64,000 nucleotides of DNA, taken from the NCBI GenBank assembly GCA_920105625.2, contig OV050030.1, positions 62,346,322 through 62,410,321 of the forward strand, written 5' to 3'. The translations under genes and the position numbers were made by a program. This document shows positions 1-11,429 of this stretch, one piece after another (the stretch's first letter is position 1; every line of letters starts with the position of its first letter). This DNA comes from Clusia tigrina. Taxonomy: Eukaryota > Arthropoda > Insecta > Diptera > Clusiidae. Below the pieces are notes generated by a model. That model was not told the origin of the DNA. It did not search any database and was given only the letters and a program-made list of their open reading frames with translations.

Positions 1-219
1 TTGACGCCGTTATATTATTTCCTGTGGGGCTACGTCAAGTCTATGGTCTATGCCAACAAGCCAGCGACGATTGATGAACTTCGTACGAATATCGAACGTG
101 AAATTGCAGCAGTATCGGTCGATTTATGCTTGAAAACCGTTGAAAATTGGGTTCAGCGTCTGGACTTCTGCAAGCGTGCCCGTGGTGGCCATGCAAAAGA
201 AATCGAGTTCCATACATAA
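1..219 (+). pseudogene. Tc1/mariner-superfamily transposase, C-terminal fragment
   Basis: The reading frame carries the end of a DDE transposase, with the block PLYYFLWGYVKS followed by a VYANKP segment and a C-terminal basic stretch ending just before position 220. It resembles the better preserved copy at 22684-23445, where the block reads TPLDYFLWGYVKS. Here the Asp of that block is Tyr, so the copy is inactive. The rest of the element lies outside the window to the left. The transposase would cut and paste its own element in the nucleus. Family assignment is sure; the exact subfamily is not. Confidence 0.8.
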
Positions 220-1495
220 TGGCATCGAACGTACTTTCACAGGAATAAAGAATTTCATTGATATCTAAAACCGGTTTTGTTTTATTTAAAAAAAACTTTA
301 GTAGCGCTCTTATTGAAAAACCCGATATATGCCACCCAGTGTCACCGTTTGGAAATAATAACGGATTCAGAGCCGAATCCAGATTAGAAATGTTACGAAC
401 TGCGTTCACTAATTTAAAAAAAAACAACCATATTTCTTTCAAACGGGGGCTCTCCGTCATCATTTCTAAATATTTCTGCTACATCAGTTTTCATTGTAGT
501 ATCGAAGATCTGCATCTCTATTGACAACAATACCCATAGAAACATTAGCTTCATTTTGTGTCAGTCAATAATAATCGGCCATCCACTTAAAATATCGAAT
601 AAAATTATTACAACTGTCCAACTCATTCGCTAATTAACGCATTTTGAGTAAATGGTTCTAAGTGAACTTTACCTTTGTGACAACATAATGTAAATGTTTC
701 ATTGTTATCTGAACGGAAATGTAAGACCAGTTCACAGTTACGTTGTTCACCAGTTCACGTTGTTCACAGAATGAACAACGTAATTATAAATCACAGCAAT
801 TAAATGAATAAAAATTTCGCGGAACTAAACTTAACGCCACCTTATTGGAATCAATTAAAATATCGTTCGAATTATTATTCACCATTGAATTTGCGGAATT
901 ACTTCTACAAATTCTCACATTTTTTCGATTGCGTTCTACGCGACCCGTGACTGTCTTTCGGCGCGGCATAATTTTACTATATTTCGAATAATTTGCAATC
1001 TGCAGAAATTTTTCTCGTCGTTCGTAAATGTACATTTTGTCCGCAAGAGACTAATCGCTCACATTCATTTATACACAGTTTGAAAGCAGCTGTTCGCTTC
1101 TAAATTTTTGTTTTGTTGCTACGTTTTGTTTGTAAGACTAACCGGACCTGTAGTCTAGGCTAAACAAACGCAACGAAACAAAGTAAACGTGTCGTTAAAA
1201 AAACTTCATGTGATGCGATTAGTCCTGACGTGAAAACAAAGAAGAAGAGCATCCACAAATCAAATATTTAGCGCCTTCTCGAATTTTCTTTTACAAATTA
1301 AGAAAGTGAAAAGATATGAAAATAAAGAGAAAAGGTATTAAAAATGAAAAAAGTAGTGGTTGCGCTTTTAGCGTGGTTAGGATTAACAAATTTAGAAAGA
1401 ACGTAATTAATTTTTTTTAAAGAAAATAAAAAAAAATATTTAAAACAACATCCATCACGTTCGCTGTTCTCTGCTCGACTCTTCATCATATACCA
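220..1495. other. Unannotated AT-rich sequence
   Basis: I see no gene here. Short open frames on both strands (for example 784-1035 minus) show no domain. At about 724-782 a short motif around GTTCAC/GTTGTTCAC is repeated several times in direct and inverted order. The stretch probably contains decayed repeat DNA following the transposon end at position 1. Confidence 0.5.
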
Positions 1496-1814
1496 ATATT
1501 AATAGAAAAGAAGATTACGCCATGCGCTGGCCCGCTATTCAACACAGCACAACTGATTGGTTGTGGCGTCACATGTCGCCTAAAAAAATCAATACAACAC
1601 AACACAACACTGACAAATACAACTCTGCCGACGTTTTTTAATAAAGAAACCCCGACCAAAACACATAGTAAGACGAGTAACGTACGAGTGACGCGACGGT
1701 AATGTAATGTAACATTATATACGCGACACGTCTTTTGTGATATGAAAAATGCTTGTGCTTAGGCAATAATTTGTGTATCAAAAGGATTTTAATTATTTTG
1801 AATTATATATACAG
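1496..1814 (+). repeat. Copy 1 of an inverted-arm (foldback-like) repeat family
   Basis: The stretch AGAAGATTACGCCATGCGC, then CTGATTGG with a short GC-richer arm, then TTTGTGATATGAAAAATGC and an AGGCAATAAT block, recurs in the same order at about 14085-14270. It recurs on the opposite strand at about 47390-47595. This is a dispersed noncoding repeat, probably one end of a non-autonomous DNA element. It ends where the Tc1-like fragment begins. Confidence 0.7.
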
Positions 1815-2418
1815 TCAGCGTCAAAATAAAGTATACAGCTGCAATGGGCTACTTTGAAAAATCATATCCTTCTTCATTATGAAAATATTCGAAACGCATT
1901 TCTATTTTTGGAAAGCTTACTTTATTACTTATTTTTTAATACTTATATGAATAAAAAATATTTACATAAATACACTTAAATTCAAATAAAAAGGTAAGAA
2001 CTCACAAAATCACGCGTACAAAAAAAGGATACAGTTTCAAATAAATGATAAATTCTAAGTCTGAAATTAAATGTAAGTTAAAATTATTACTTGGTTTGCT
2101 TGCCCTTACCGGCGATTGTCGAGGGTGGTCCAGCTGTTTTGGCGTTTTATAAAGCAGCCATTCTTTGACGATCTTGGCTGCATTCTTGGGATCGTTGTCT
2201 TGCTGGAATATCCAACTCGAGTCCAAGCATAAATTTTCAACGCTCAATGGCAAATTTACTCTGAGTATGTTGAAATATTAAATTTTGTTCTTTGTTGACT
2301 CAATGAACAACAGGTTTCCTACTCCATTGGCCCCCCATACACCCCCACACCATAACAGACCCTCAGCCGTGTTTTACTGTTGCCGCGATATTTTGTTTAG
2401 CGAACGCTTGGTTTGTCA
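1812..2418 (-). pseudogene. Tc1-like transposase remnant
   Basis: On the minus strand the blocks TVKHG, GSVMVWGCM, WIFQQDNDPKNAAKIVKEWL and TPKQLDHP follow in the order of Tc1-family transposases. They cover the catalytic core around the second Asp (QQDNDPK). The usual KHTS after the DNDP motif reads KNAA, and there are in-frame stops. The N-terminal DNA-binding half is missing: at 2419 the sequence switches to a mariner end. The start of the block at about 1812 (ACAGTCAGCGTCAAAATAAA) may be the surviving terminal repeat. Confidence 0.85.
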
Positions 2419-2486
2419 TTCAATACGAGGGCGGATTGATATTGAAGCTATCTAAGTAGGAAAAAAACATTTTTTTCTTTCAAAAA
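2419..2486. mobile_element. Isolated mariner terminal sequence
   Basis: The sequence TACGAGGGCGGATTGATATT and the next 45 bases closely match the left end of the mariner at 3702-4893. No transposase follows, so this is a solo end, probably the scar of a second copy of the same family that deleted. It truncates the Tc1-like fragment on its left. Confidence 0.75.
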
Positions 2487-3329
2487 CCATTTATTTCACT
2501 TTTTCAATGATCCTGATGTCTTGTGCAATCGCTTATATACCTCTTGCACACGAGAACCTCAACCAGCCTCCGAACCCAGCTTCGCATGCTTTCTATCGTA
2601 TGCATTTTCAGGGATTGAAAAACGACGCTCCCTAAAACCATAAACCAACCAGATGGCGTGTTGTTTTCGTAACACTGCCCTCCACTTAAGCTTCTTCGTC
2701 CCAAGTACTTATTCCCAGTCTCCGTATGGTGATAACCTCTCCAAATTCACCGCTTTGAGTTCGCTGCTCTTATCTTACTTTCTCCGCTGTCCACCCTTAG
2801 TCACACCACGCCACTCGAGACCGACTCCACTTAGTTTAGGTCCTCCAATTCCCTTCCTTCGAAATTCCAAAGGCAAGCGTTATGCAGAACATTCCCGTCT
2901 CGACCGACAAACACGAGCCGTGTGTACGGTGTCGCCGCGGGCAAGACACTTGTCCGTGAAACAAAAGCAAAATAGTATAGTTGATAGAATTAAAAATAAA
3001 ACTCTTGTCCTTACCTACTGTATTGCACTATCAATGTCTATAGCATCATATAGCAAATTTTGAGGAAGATTCGGAGCATTATTATAATATTAGACAGAGT
3101 CTCTTCCAGCTTGGATTTTACAAAAATTGTCTGTGGCAACAATGAAAGTCCGCAGTCAAAGTCGTTGGAGCTTGAAGTCCTGCTCATCAATTTCGGTAGA
3201 TGCGTAGTCTAGATTACATTTAGTGTCGTCCGAATCTAATAAAATAGCTGTCGTTAAATAAGCAAACTTATCCCCCAAATTTTCTAGCTGTTGAAACCTC
3301 TCACCAGTGTCTACAATTATTCTATCTAT
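2487..3329. other. Unannotated, moderately GC-rich spacer
   Basis: A 136-codon frame on the plus strand (2653-3063) and a 66-codon frame on the minus strand (2504-2704) lie here, but neither shows a recognisable domain. The sequence is less AT-rich than its flanks, so it may be an untranslated part of a retroelement. I can assign nothing with confidence. Confidence 0.4.
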
Positions 3330-3699
3330 TATTATTATTATCGTTGAGGGGATGTTGCACTGCGACCTGTAAGATCTTTTGTGCCCCCTTCGTGGACCTA
3401 GAGTATTTCTTTTAGCCCAATTCCATCGATCAATTGCAGTATTGGTCCTACTTCACAGAGTCTGAGTTCGTCATCGAGTATGATGAATACGCCAAGGTGT
3501 TTCTTTCTCTTGTGCATCAGGGCGGAGCAAGTTCCTAACATATGTTGTGCGGTCTCGTCCTCTTCCTTGCAGCACCTACAAAGAGCATCAGGGAAAATTC
3601 CCAGTTTTTTTAGGTGATAATTCAACCTACAACAGTCCCAAAATGATTCTTAAGTTGTTCTTCGTCAGATTCATACAGTCCTCGTAGCGTTTTGGGTTG
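3330..3699 (-). pseudogene. RNase H-bearing non-LTR retrotransposon, ORF2 C-terminal end and 3' tail
   Basis: The minus-strand frame ends ORF2 of a non-LTR element. It contains LNYHLKKLGIFPDALC with a C-x2-C-x8-H-x4-C type cluster (CRCCKEEDETAQHMLGTC), then a C-terminal tail and an (ATA)n tract at about 3330-3345 that looks like the 3' simple-repeat tail. It is the downstream half of the element whose RNase H lies at 4896-5385; the mariner at 3702-4893 separates them. Joining the halves through one TA keeps the frame open for about 28 codons before a separate small lesion. The family resembles I/LOA-group elements. Confidence 0.85.
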
Positions 3700-3701
3700 T
3701 A

Positions 3702-4893
3702 CGAGGGCGGATTGATATTAAAGCTACCGAAGTAGGCAAAAAACATATTTTTTTTCAAAAACCATTTAAATCTCAACATAGTCTCCTTTTATTTCGACAC
3801 ACTTAGTAAGACGATATTCCAACTTGTTTATACCATCTGAATAATACGATTTCGGGAACCCCTCAAAATACGTGATAGTTTCGGTAATCACTTCTTCGTT
3901 TGAGCTGAATCTTTTTCCTGCGAGCCATTTTTTCAAGTTTGGAAACAGGAAAAAGTCACTAGGAGCGAAATCTGGACTATAAGGTGGATGATTAACCAAT
4001 TTCACGTAATTTTAGCATCGTATCTACTGCTGTGTGAACCGGTGCGTTGTCTTGCAGAAAGAGCATTTTTTTCTTCTTTAAATGTGGTCGTTTTTCCTTG
4101 ATTGCATCAATCAATTGATCCAATACTGCAATATTCCGTGTGAATCCCAAAATACAGTGGCCATAACCTTGCCAGCCGATTTCACTGCCTTCGCCTTCTT
4201 CGGAGCACTTCCACCAGCTTCCACCCATTGTTTCGATTGATTTTTGGTTTCAGGTGTGTAGTGGTGGACCCATGTTTCATCAACAGTTATTAATCGACGC
4301 GAAAAATCAACAGGATTACGCTTTATCATGTCCAAACACCGCTGTGAAGTGGTCTGTCGAACTCATTTTTGTTCGACACTGAGCAAACGCGGCACCCATC
4401 TTGCCGATATGCAAATGTTCATGCAAAATGTTGAACACACGTTCATATGATATGTTTACCATTTCAACAATCTCACGCAACTTGATCATTCATAACGATA
4501 TCGAGGATTTGCTTGATATTTTCTTCAGTAACCACCTCTTTTGGCCTTCCTGTTGATGGTATTGTTGCAGTGCTTGTTCGGCCACGTTTAAATTCAGCAA
4601 TCCAATATTTTACCATATTTCACCGTAATGTTTATCGAGCTTTTCTTTTGTCTCTTTCGCCGTTTTCCCTTTCAAATAATAGTGTTTAATCACTGCACGA
4701 AATTCGCTTTTTCCATTTTTCAAGAAACACAAAAGTTGCTTACTTCAAACGACTACAACAAATAAACTTATCGATGAATTTGGGTGTAACTTTAACAGCA
4801 GACATTTGACAGATCGCAATTTCTAAAAAAAAAAAGTTTTTGTGTTTGTGCTGCCATCTAGCGCTAGGTGGCTTCAATATCAATCCGCCCTCT
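3702..4893 (-). mobile_element. Mariner transposon, 1.2 kb, inserted in a non-LTR element
   Basis: Both ends carry the inverted repeat GAGGGCGGATTGATATT (about 25 bp, few mismatches). They are flanked by TA at 3700-3701 and 4894-4895, the target duplication expected of mariner. The length of 1192 bp is close to the usual 1.3 kb. The insertion splits the RNase H-bearing retroelement at 3330-5385. Removing it with one TA rejoins the host reading frame, so the boundaries are well supported. Confidence 0.92.
3766..4716 (-). pseudogene. Mariner transposase, frameshifted
   Basis: Starting from the ATG at 4716 the frame gives a basic N-terminal helix-turn-helix region with several lesions. The catalytic domain follows in three pieces: VDETWVHHYTPETK with the first Asp, FLQDNAPVHTA with the second, and YSPDFAPSDFFLFP with the third, the DD34D arrangement of mariner. 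Frame changes fall near 4110 and 4000, and the first third is degraded. The three catalytic Asp residues remain, so loss of function comes from frameshifts. Total length (about 317 codons) is slightly short of the usual 345. Confidence 0.9.
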
Positions 4894-4895
4894 TA

Positions 4896-5385
4896 TGTCC
4901 CTAGCGCTAATTTGGAATGTGATAACCCCGGTAATTTTTCCCAGTATAATCTTTTTTGTCTATCCTCTTCTTCCCAGATAATACGGGAGATGTTACCCGA
5001 TCCTAATCCACAGAATGGTTCGGGTCCTACAAATAGAGATGATGCACCTTTCCTGGCCAGTTTGTCTGCCATCTCGTTTCCATTAATCCTTACATGCCCC
5101 GGAACCCATAGAATCCACACCTGATTGAGTTGGCCTAGGATGTTCAGCTTATCAATGCACTCTATCACCAGTTTTGATGTAACTTGGTGAGATTTAAGTG
5201 CTTTGATAGCTGCCTGGCTGTCAGTCAGTATTGCTATTCTGCGGTTCCGATAGTTGTGTTCGAGATTAAAGTGCGCACATCATCGCGTATACTTCCATTT
5301 GAAAAATAGAGGTGTTCTTACCTAAAGGTTCAGAGTATCTTCTCCCTGGTCCAAATACACCCGGCCCGGCTCCATGTCATTATTC
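4896..5385 (-). pseudogene. Non-LTR retrotransposon RNase H domain
   Basis: The minus frame shows a degraded N-terminal RNase H region, then a TDSQAAIKAL-like helix, and then WVPGHVRINGNEMADKLARKG, the hallmark end of RNase H type I with its His and Asp. The domain removes the RNA strand during reverse transcription. It is the upstream half of the element continued at 3330-3699 and is cut by the mariner. The 5' part of the element (endonuclease and reverse transcriptase) is missing; at about 5385 the sequence changes to a hAT remnant. Confidence 0.88.
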
Positions 5386-5387
5386 TA

Positions 5388-7047
5388 TCTAACTAAGAAA
5401 ACAGCTTCCGTCTCAAATCATTTTCATAAGACAAGTTGGCATCTCTGAGTCTGTCATCAAAAATGTGCCTTCTTGTTGTGAATCTCTGAGGTTGCATGGA
5501 ATTGCCAAATATGCCATACATATTGTTTGCATAACTGACAGCTCCGTCGAGCCATTCCTCTCGTTTCTTTATCAGTACCATTTGCAAGGCATTTACTTTC
5601 TGAGTGCAGAGTCTTAAGCCAAGTCACTTTGTTTGTAAATATTTTTAAGCATCATTCACTTCATGTAACACTGCTTGCCAGAGGCCCAAGAAACATAGAA
5701 AAGAAAATGGCTGCGTCGCAACTAGCAAAGTTCCTGCATCTGTTCTTGTGTTTAAGCTTTCAACTGTGATACGATGTCATATTTATGGCATTTGCCTCTT
5801 ACACTTCACCGTGTATCTTGAACCCTTTTTGAACTTTTACCTGTAACTGCTATTAGAACTTTGAAACGATGTGTGGACATGGAAAAAACGAGTAGCAATG
5901 TTCTAATGTGCCGAAGAAAGTTACTGACTCACCTCAACGAACAAACCAGGTTTGATTTGAGCAAGGTACAAATTCCGCTGCTTATTCCTGAATGCTTTCC
6001 TGATATAACACCAGCATTATCATATGCTTGGCTTCTACAGTTGTTTATATCGAGACCATCAGCTTCAAGCTAGCTCAAAATCATCTTTGACATTTTTTCA
6101 GCAGTTCTATCTTTTGTTTTTCCTGATTTTCAATCACTCAGTATCTTAATACCTGGCTTTTTTGATCTTTATGAGAAACTTCTGGAGTGCTGCAGAATAT
6201 AATCGAATAATACTTGGCCGTTTTTACTTGACTGATGATATGTTGGCGAACTTTATTTCCCAAAATTTCAATAAATTCATTTTGAGTATTTAGTGACATA
6301 TACGGGATTGAAATTTTTCCACACATTTCAGATCTTACAAGATGTTCACGAAGTACGAGATCCTACTTTTCAATTAAATGCGCCAATTCTACAATACTAT
6401 TATCGTTTTTTCTATGCCCACGTAAAGCCAAATTTTGTTTAGCAAGGAATTGAATAATATCAAACATTCTGATAAGAATTTCTTGCCATTTTTTGGTCCC
6501 TCTACCAGATGGTTTTGCTCTTTATTGTTAATAGTTTGTCCTTTTTGAAGTTTGGTCTCCAACTCTCCTTCAATTTGCAATCATTTTGGTTATATATAGC
6601 ATTTTATATTAATATATATTATAATTTATTAGGATTTAATTTCTACTAAGTATTAAATCCATCAGATGAGCAAAACTTTGATCCATTTGGTGTGTTCACT
6701 TCTTAAAAACGAGAGCAAAAGCAAAATAATGATGCTTTCGAAGGCGAATAAGCCATAAGTAAAACTTTTTCCCCGTTAGTCAATATGCGGTAAAACCATT
6801 CCTGGTTAAGCCGCCTTGTCTCCCCTTTTGATGTTAAAGAACGCGAATCTGACCGTGTTACTGTTGATGCTTTTGCGAATTTAGTGTTGATATGCAGAAC
6901 AACTTGATGACCTTGCTGCATGAGGTGCACTCGCATATTTTCATCCATACGGTCAGGCCGTTTTACGATATAGTAAAAGTTTCGGTATTGAATAGCAGAC
7001 AATGCCGATGCTGTATCCGTCTCTGTCTCTAAGCTATAGCGAGCCAT
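5388..7047 (-). pseudogene. hAT-type transposase with TTF zinc finger and DUF4371, degraded
   Basis: Three blocks in order identify this family, also seen in ZMYM1-like proteins. The first is a TTF-type zinc-finger region ending EWFYRILTNGEK...YSPSKASLFCFC (7047-6703). The second is a segment with LAKQNLALRGH-like residues (about 6580-6389, shifted frame). The third is SLNTQNEFIEILGNKVR with KYYSIIFCSTPEVSHKDQ, the start of DUF4371 with its catalytic Asp altered to Cys (6326-6138). A last piece near 5640-5393 fits the region after the TRW motif. At least four frame breaks separate them and the hAT dimerisation end is missing. This is a cut-and-paste transposase relic. Confidence 0.8.
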
Positions 7048-7244
7048 GTCTAGACATAAAGATGCAGACTCTGATGTTGTTGGTATATGATCTTTAATAA
7101 TATTTTCGAACTTAGCTCTTCTTTTATTAAGATAAGCTTTCTTTTGTTCTTTTCATTTTTGATGCTAAAACAATACAATAACAAAACGTAAATATCGTAA
7201 AGCATTTCAAAATTATTACTAATAAAATAGGCAGTAATGGGGAC

Positions 7245-7397
7245 TGCCATCAGAAGTGAAAACTTAAAATTATGAAATAACAGTGGTTTTCTTATTAATT
7301 AACAAATTATGAAATTTGAATTTTTGATACAATTAATTTGAAAATTCACAAATAACCACAGGTATTTCATATTTTTAAGATTTCACATCTGGCGGCT
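7245..7397. repeat. Short inverted-repeat element (MITE-like hairpin)
   Basis: The left arm (7246-7288, reading GTGAAAACTTAAAATTATG and onward) is the imperfect reverse complement of the right arm (7352-7396). A spacer of about 65 bp makes this a 150-bp foldback. It holds no coding sequence. The size and structure fit a MITE, but I could not define a target duplication. Confidence 0.65.
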
Positions 7398-7404
7398 GTA
7401 GAGT

Positions 7405-7511
7405 ATACAGAGTAAAGAAACTTAAACGTCAAACGGCAAAGCAGCGAAATAAAACAGACGGAAGTTGTACATGAAACCACTGAAAATCGTGTTGAATCCA
7501 CTCAGAAACTT
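7405..7511 (+). repeat. Foldback-family repeat arm, interrupted by the BEL element
   Basis: The sequence GAAACTTAAAC...GTTGTACATGAA...CCACTGAAAATCGTG matches 47661-47760 closely. The paralog continues with a block that here resumes only at 13983, on the far side of the BEL/Pao element. The 47.7-kb copy therefore serves as an empty-site reference for that insertion. Confidence 0.75.
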
Positions 7512-8154
7512 ATCCTTTCGCATATCCGTATTGGTTTTTATTGCCGTATTGACTTGATCCTGGCTCTTCACACAGGCATCACAGTTCCAACTAACGTCAG
7601 CTATATCGTCGCTAACTCCGACGCACTAGAAATGATACCACTGGTCGCACTTATCGCATTGCACCATGCAATCAGTTTCTTCGCCAGCGCACTCCCCACA
7701 TATATTTTTATTGTCCATATTTGTTAATATGATTCACTTCTTGATATACTCGTATATGTGTATTTCTTTAAAAGATTTGTTTCTTCGGATTTTAGTTAAT
7801 AAAATGGAAACGAACGGCCTTTTAGTACACTTAAAAACGTTTGCTTTATTCTTCTGTTCAATTTGTTTTTTCCTTCTATAATTAATTTTTTATATTTGTA
7901 ATAATTTTTCCGTTTTCAGTGAACTTTCAAAGAAATACGTCCGCCTTTGTCCAATATTCAGCCAAAATCGACCTACCGTTTGAATTCCCGTTTTGACCGC
8001 TTATTTGTGCTTTACATATGTAATATGTATGTATGCATACATACATATTACATATTTAAAGCAAAAGGTATATAATGCAGGATAGCTAATTCATGGTGTT
8101 AACAGGGCGGCGGAAGTTTTGACATAATTTACTAATATAATTTCGGCGGTAACA
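7512..8154 (-). repeat. BEL/Pao 3' LTR
   Basis: Read on the minus strand it begins TGTTACCGCC and is about 99 percent identical to the LTR at 13340-13982. It contains a near-perfect palindrome at 8008-8063 with 28-nt arms. Small open frames inside are repeated in the other LTR and are not genes. Confidence 0.95.
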
Positions 8155-8168
8155 TTTCTCCCCCTCGC
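8155..8168 (-). promoter_or_regulatory. Polypurine tract of the BEL/Pao element
   Basis: On the minus strand the run GCGAGGGGGAGAAA abuts the TG that opens the 3' LTR. This is the expected position and composition of the plus-strand DNA primer used in LTR retroelement replication. Confidence 0.85.
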
Positions 8169-8223
8169 AAGATGAGTCCACGATGCTTACATCACTTTTT
8201 GCCGACGTCAAGGACTGCGATCT

Positions 8224-9501
8224 TTATTGCTGGCCGTTGGTATATTCCTTGTGGTGTTTGTATCGTTGCTCGGCGTACCTGTCCATCTTTTGCAGTACCC
8301 CTTCAATTATTCTTCCCTTATGCCACTGCTTACCGGGCAAATAGTCGTCTGCTATAATGACGATATCCCCTATTGCTATTTGAAATTTTTTTACTTCCCA
8401 CTTATTTCTTTTTGTAAGCGTTGGGATGTATTCCTTCACCCACCGTCTCCAGAATTGGTCTGCGAATTCTTGAGCTTGTGTCCAACGTTGTCGTAGATTA
8501 ACCATGTCCGGCCTTATAGGTTTGTAGCCGCTTGAAGATCCTAGCAAATGATTGGGTGTAAGAGCTTCGTCATCTCCGTGTTCCACCGACACGAAAGTTA
8601 ATGGTCGTGAGTTAATAATAAACTCAACCTCGTGCATAGAGCTTTTTAAGGTCATCAGTAAACTTCTTGTGTGAGCTTATCTTGCTCAATACTGATTTTA
8701 TCGAGCGTTTTAATCTTTCCCATGCGCCTCCCATGTGGGGTGCTGTAGGGGGATTATAATGCCACTTGATGTTGTTGAATTCTCTTTCGATGTCAGCATA
8801 CTTAACCTCAATTTTTTCTCCAAAAATCTTTGAGGCTGCTTTAAAATAAGTGCCGTTGTCGCTAAAAATCTCCCTGGGTGTGCCTCTTCTTGCCATGAAG
8901 CTGTTTATGCACATAACGCAGGAGCTTACGTCCAAGCTGTAAGCAACTTCGATGTGTATTGCCCTTACAGTGAGACAGGTAAAAAAAACACCCCCCGCGT
9001 TTTTCGCTCCTTCTTCCCACTGTTGTGATGAGTGGGCCGAAGAAGTCTATTCCCACGAATGTGAATGGGCGTTTCGAAGCAGGCCAATCTAGCAAGTGGT
9101 AGAGGGGCCATTTGTGGTGCCTGTGGTTGTGCGTTTTGAATTTTGCAATGTTGGCAATTTTTTCGTATATGCCTGTATAATACTCGTAATTTGCGTATAT
9201 GAAAACGTCCTCTAATTGCATTAATACTTTTCTCGTGAGCCATATGGTGGAATGTCTCGTGGTAGTGTGTGACCAACAAAAATGTTACGTGGTGACTGCG
9301 TGGCAAGATAATAGCATCAACATTGTTTATATACTCGTCTCTACCTCTAGTTCGTAGCATACTATCTTCATCCATGTATATATTGAAAGGTAACAGACTG
9401 CTGCCCCTGTGAATCGGTTTATTGTCCTTCAGACCGTATATTTCCTCACGATAGAATGCCAATTGAGCTTGTTGTAGTAGGACATTCTTTGCACGCTGCA
9501 T
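8224..9501 (-). pseudogene. BEL/Pao integrase region of pol
   Basis: The N-terminal zinc-binding region shows HYHETFHHMAHEK and CQHC (about 9270-9150). The DDE core follows with FSDNGTYF carrying the second Asp and PPTAPHMGGAWERL carrying the Glu region (8870-8720). The C-terminal part has INSRPLTFVS and LTPNHLLG plus a DUF5641-type tail with GDIVIIADDYLPGKQWHKG (8600-8270). The core is split over three frames, with breaks near 9150-9000 and near 8640, so no single intact product exists. Integrase would insert the element's cDNA into chromosomes. Confidence 0.92.
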
Positions 9502-9762
9502 GAAGTTTCAACATGACATTTCCTTGACGTCATGGGTGCTGGTTTTCTGTTTTAGCTTGGTTACATATCGCATGAATTTAGCCACGGCTTTGTATAGTCG
9601 ATGCCAACTTGAAAAATACTCATAACGAATATTTAAGGTATCGTTAATTTGCTTCTGAATGTGGAGTACTTGATGCTTCAGTTCGGCACCGTCAACAGGA
9701 CCAAGATCGTTGCATTCCGGCCAATCACTTTGATCATCAACTAGGAATTGTGGTCCGGTAAA

Positions 9763-11391
9763 TCATTGATGTAACGATGCTAGAGTAGTAGTCTTCGTCG
9801 CCAAGTCAGCCGAATTAAACTTTGATGGGACCCATCTCCATTGTGTTACTCTAGAATGCTCCAATATTTCTCCAACACGATGGATGACGAATTGGAGGAA
9901 GTTACGAGGATCCATTCGTAGCCATTTAACAACCGAATTGCTCATTTATGCGAATACTGGATACTTGCGCAATTGTTTTTGATAACCGCACCGCCATAAC
10001 AGCAGCCTGCAGTTCCAGCCGTGGAATTGAAATCGGTTTTAGTGGTGTGGCTTTAGCTTTAGCCGCAACCAGATTGAGTGTAATTTCACCAGAGCATTGT
10101 ACACGCAGGTACCTTACGGCAGCAAACGCATATTCGCCGGCGTCCACAAATGTATGCAGCTGAATGTCATCGGTGTCCTTTAGCATGTGAGAGTAACAGC
10201 GGGGAATGGTCACATGGGATATTTGCGGAAAACTGTTTTTCCATTGTAGCCATTTTGGTGTTAGTGCTTCCGGAATAGTGTCATCCCAATCCGATCCCAG
10301 AACGCCAGATATCCTGGATTAGCATTTTTAATCCTATGGTGTAGGACGCCAGGAATCCTAAAGGGTCAAATACTGACATTAGGACTTCCAGAACCTCTCT
10401 CTTAGTTGGGGTAACATCAGCATGAATGATATTACATGACAGTCTGGCGAATCTAAAAATAAACTTAAACATGTCGTTATTGGGGTCCCAATACATACCC
10501 AATACCTTGGAAAGAGGGCTCAGTTCTTTGGAATGTAATTCTGTGGTGGCAGTGTTGTTTAATAAGTTTACAACTTTAGCAGAGTTAGACATCCAACCCC
10601 GAATCTGGAAGCCTCCAGCTGCGTGTATACTTTTCACCTGTGTGGCGAGCTCGAATGCTTCGTCTTCCGTGTTGACACTATCGATGAAGTCATCAACATA
10701 GTGGAATTGTTGAATCGCTTCGACTGCTCGCGGATAGTCAGTTCGGAAATATTCAGCATTTTTGTTGCGCACGTAATGTGCAATCAGGGTGCACAATTTA
10801 TTCTGAACGTTAGCGCCTTCATCACATAAACATCTGGTGGTTGCTTCTCGTTAGAGTTCCACAGAAACCGTTGAGCGTTCGCGTCTCTTTCCCTTACACG
10901 TATTTGGTGAAACATTTCAGCTATGTCCGGACATATGCCCACTTGGGCCACTCTGAATGCGAGCAATATATTGTAAAGTGGCTGAAGGAGGTCTCGTCCG
11001 CTCATAATGAAATCGTTAAGTGATGCTCCATTAGACTTTGCCGCAGCATCCCAAACTAGGCGGACTTTTCTAGGTTTGTTCGGGTTTAAGGTTGTAAACG
11101 TTGGTAATTACCATACCCGTTCTACTGGAATTTGTATTTCCTCAGCAGAGAGTTTGAACGCGTAGTTTTTTGCAAGTAATTATCTATTTCTTTTTGGAAC
11201 AATATATTCAAGTTTGGATCCTTTTTAAATTTAGCATGAAGGCAGTTTAAACGCTTCCTCGCTGTTGAATAACTATCGGGTAGTTGCAGGTTTTCATTTC
11301 GCCACAGAAGTCCGACTTCATACCTATTATTAATTTTCTTGCATGTCATGTCTAGAATTTGCAAAGCTTTGGTATCTTGTGCCGAAAGCAT
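9763..11391 (-). pseudogene. BEL/Pao reverse transcriptase and RNase H region of pol
   Basis: From high to low coordinates the minus strand gives the N-terminal RT region (11391-11122), then VRLVWDAAAKSNGASLND, then PDIAEMFHQIRV with a catalytic Asp, then FHYVDDFIDS with the YVDD box at about 10700. RNase H follows with HTFVDAGEYAFAA (about 10150) and KPISIPRLELQAAV. A one-base shift falls in an A run near 11150, a TAA replaces the Tyr expected after VW near 11110, and another shift is near 10790. Further stops lie past 10281. It is a complete but broken polymerase region. Confidence 0.92.
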
Positions 11392-11429
11392 TTACCGCTC
11401 CTTGCTTGCTTCCAGACTAAAGTAGTCTC

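Noticed and set aside
784..1035. 83-codon minus-strand frame as a small protein
   Set aside because: No recognisable domain, composition follows the local AT bias, and no upstream signals are seen.
2653..3063. 136-codon plus-strand frame as a gene
   Set aside because: No domain, low-complexity Ser/Pro-rich content, and it starts inside another short frame; it is likely chance in a less AT-rich stretch.
7666..7881. 71-codon frame repeated almost identically at 13494-13709
   Set aside because: The repetition comes from the two LTRs; there is no domain and the orientation opposes the element.
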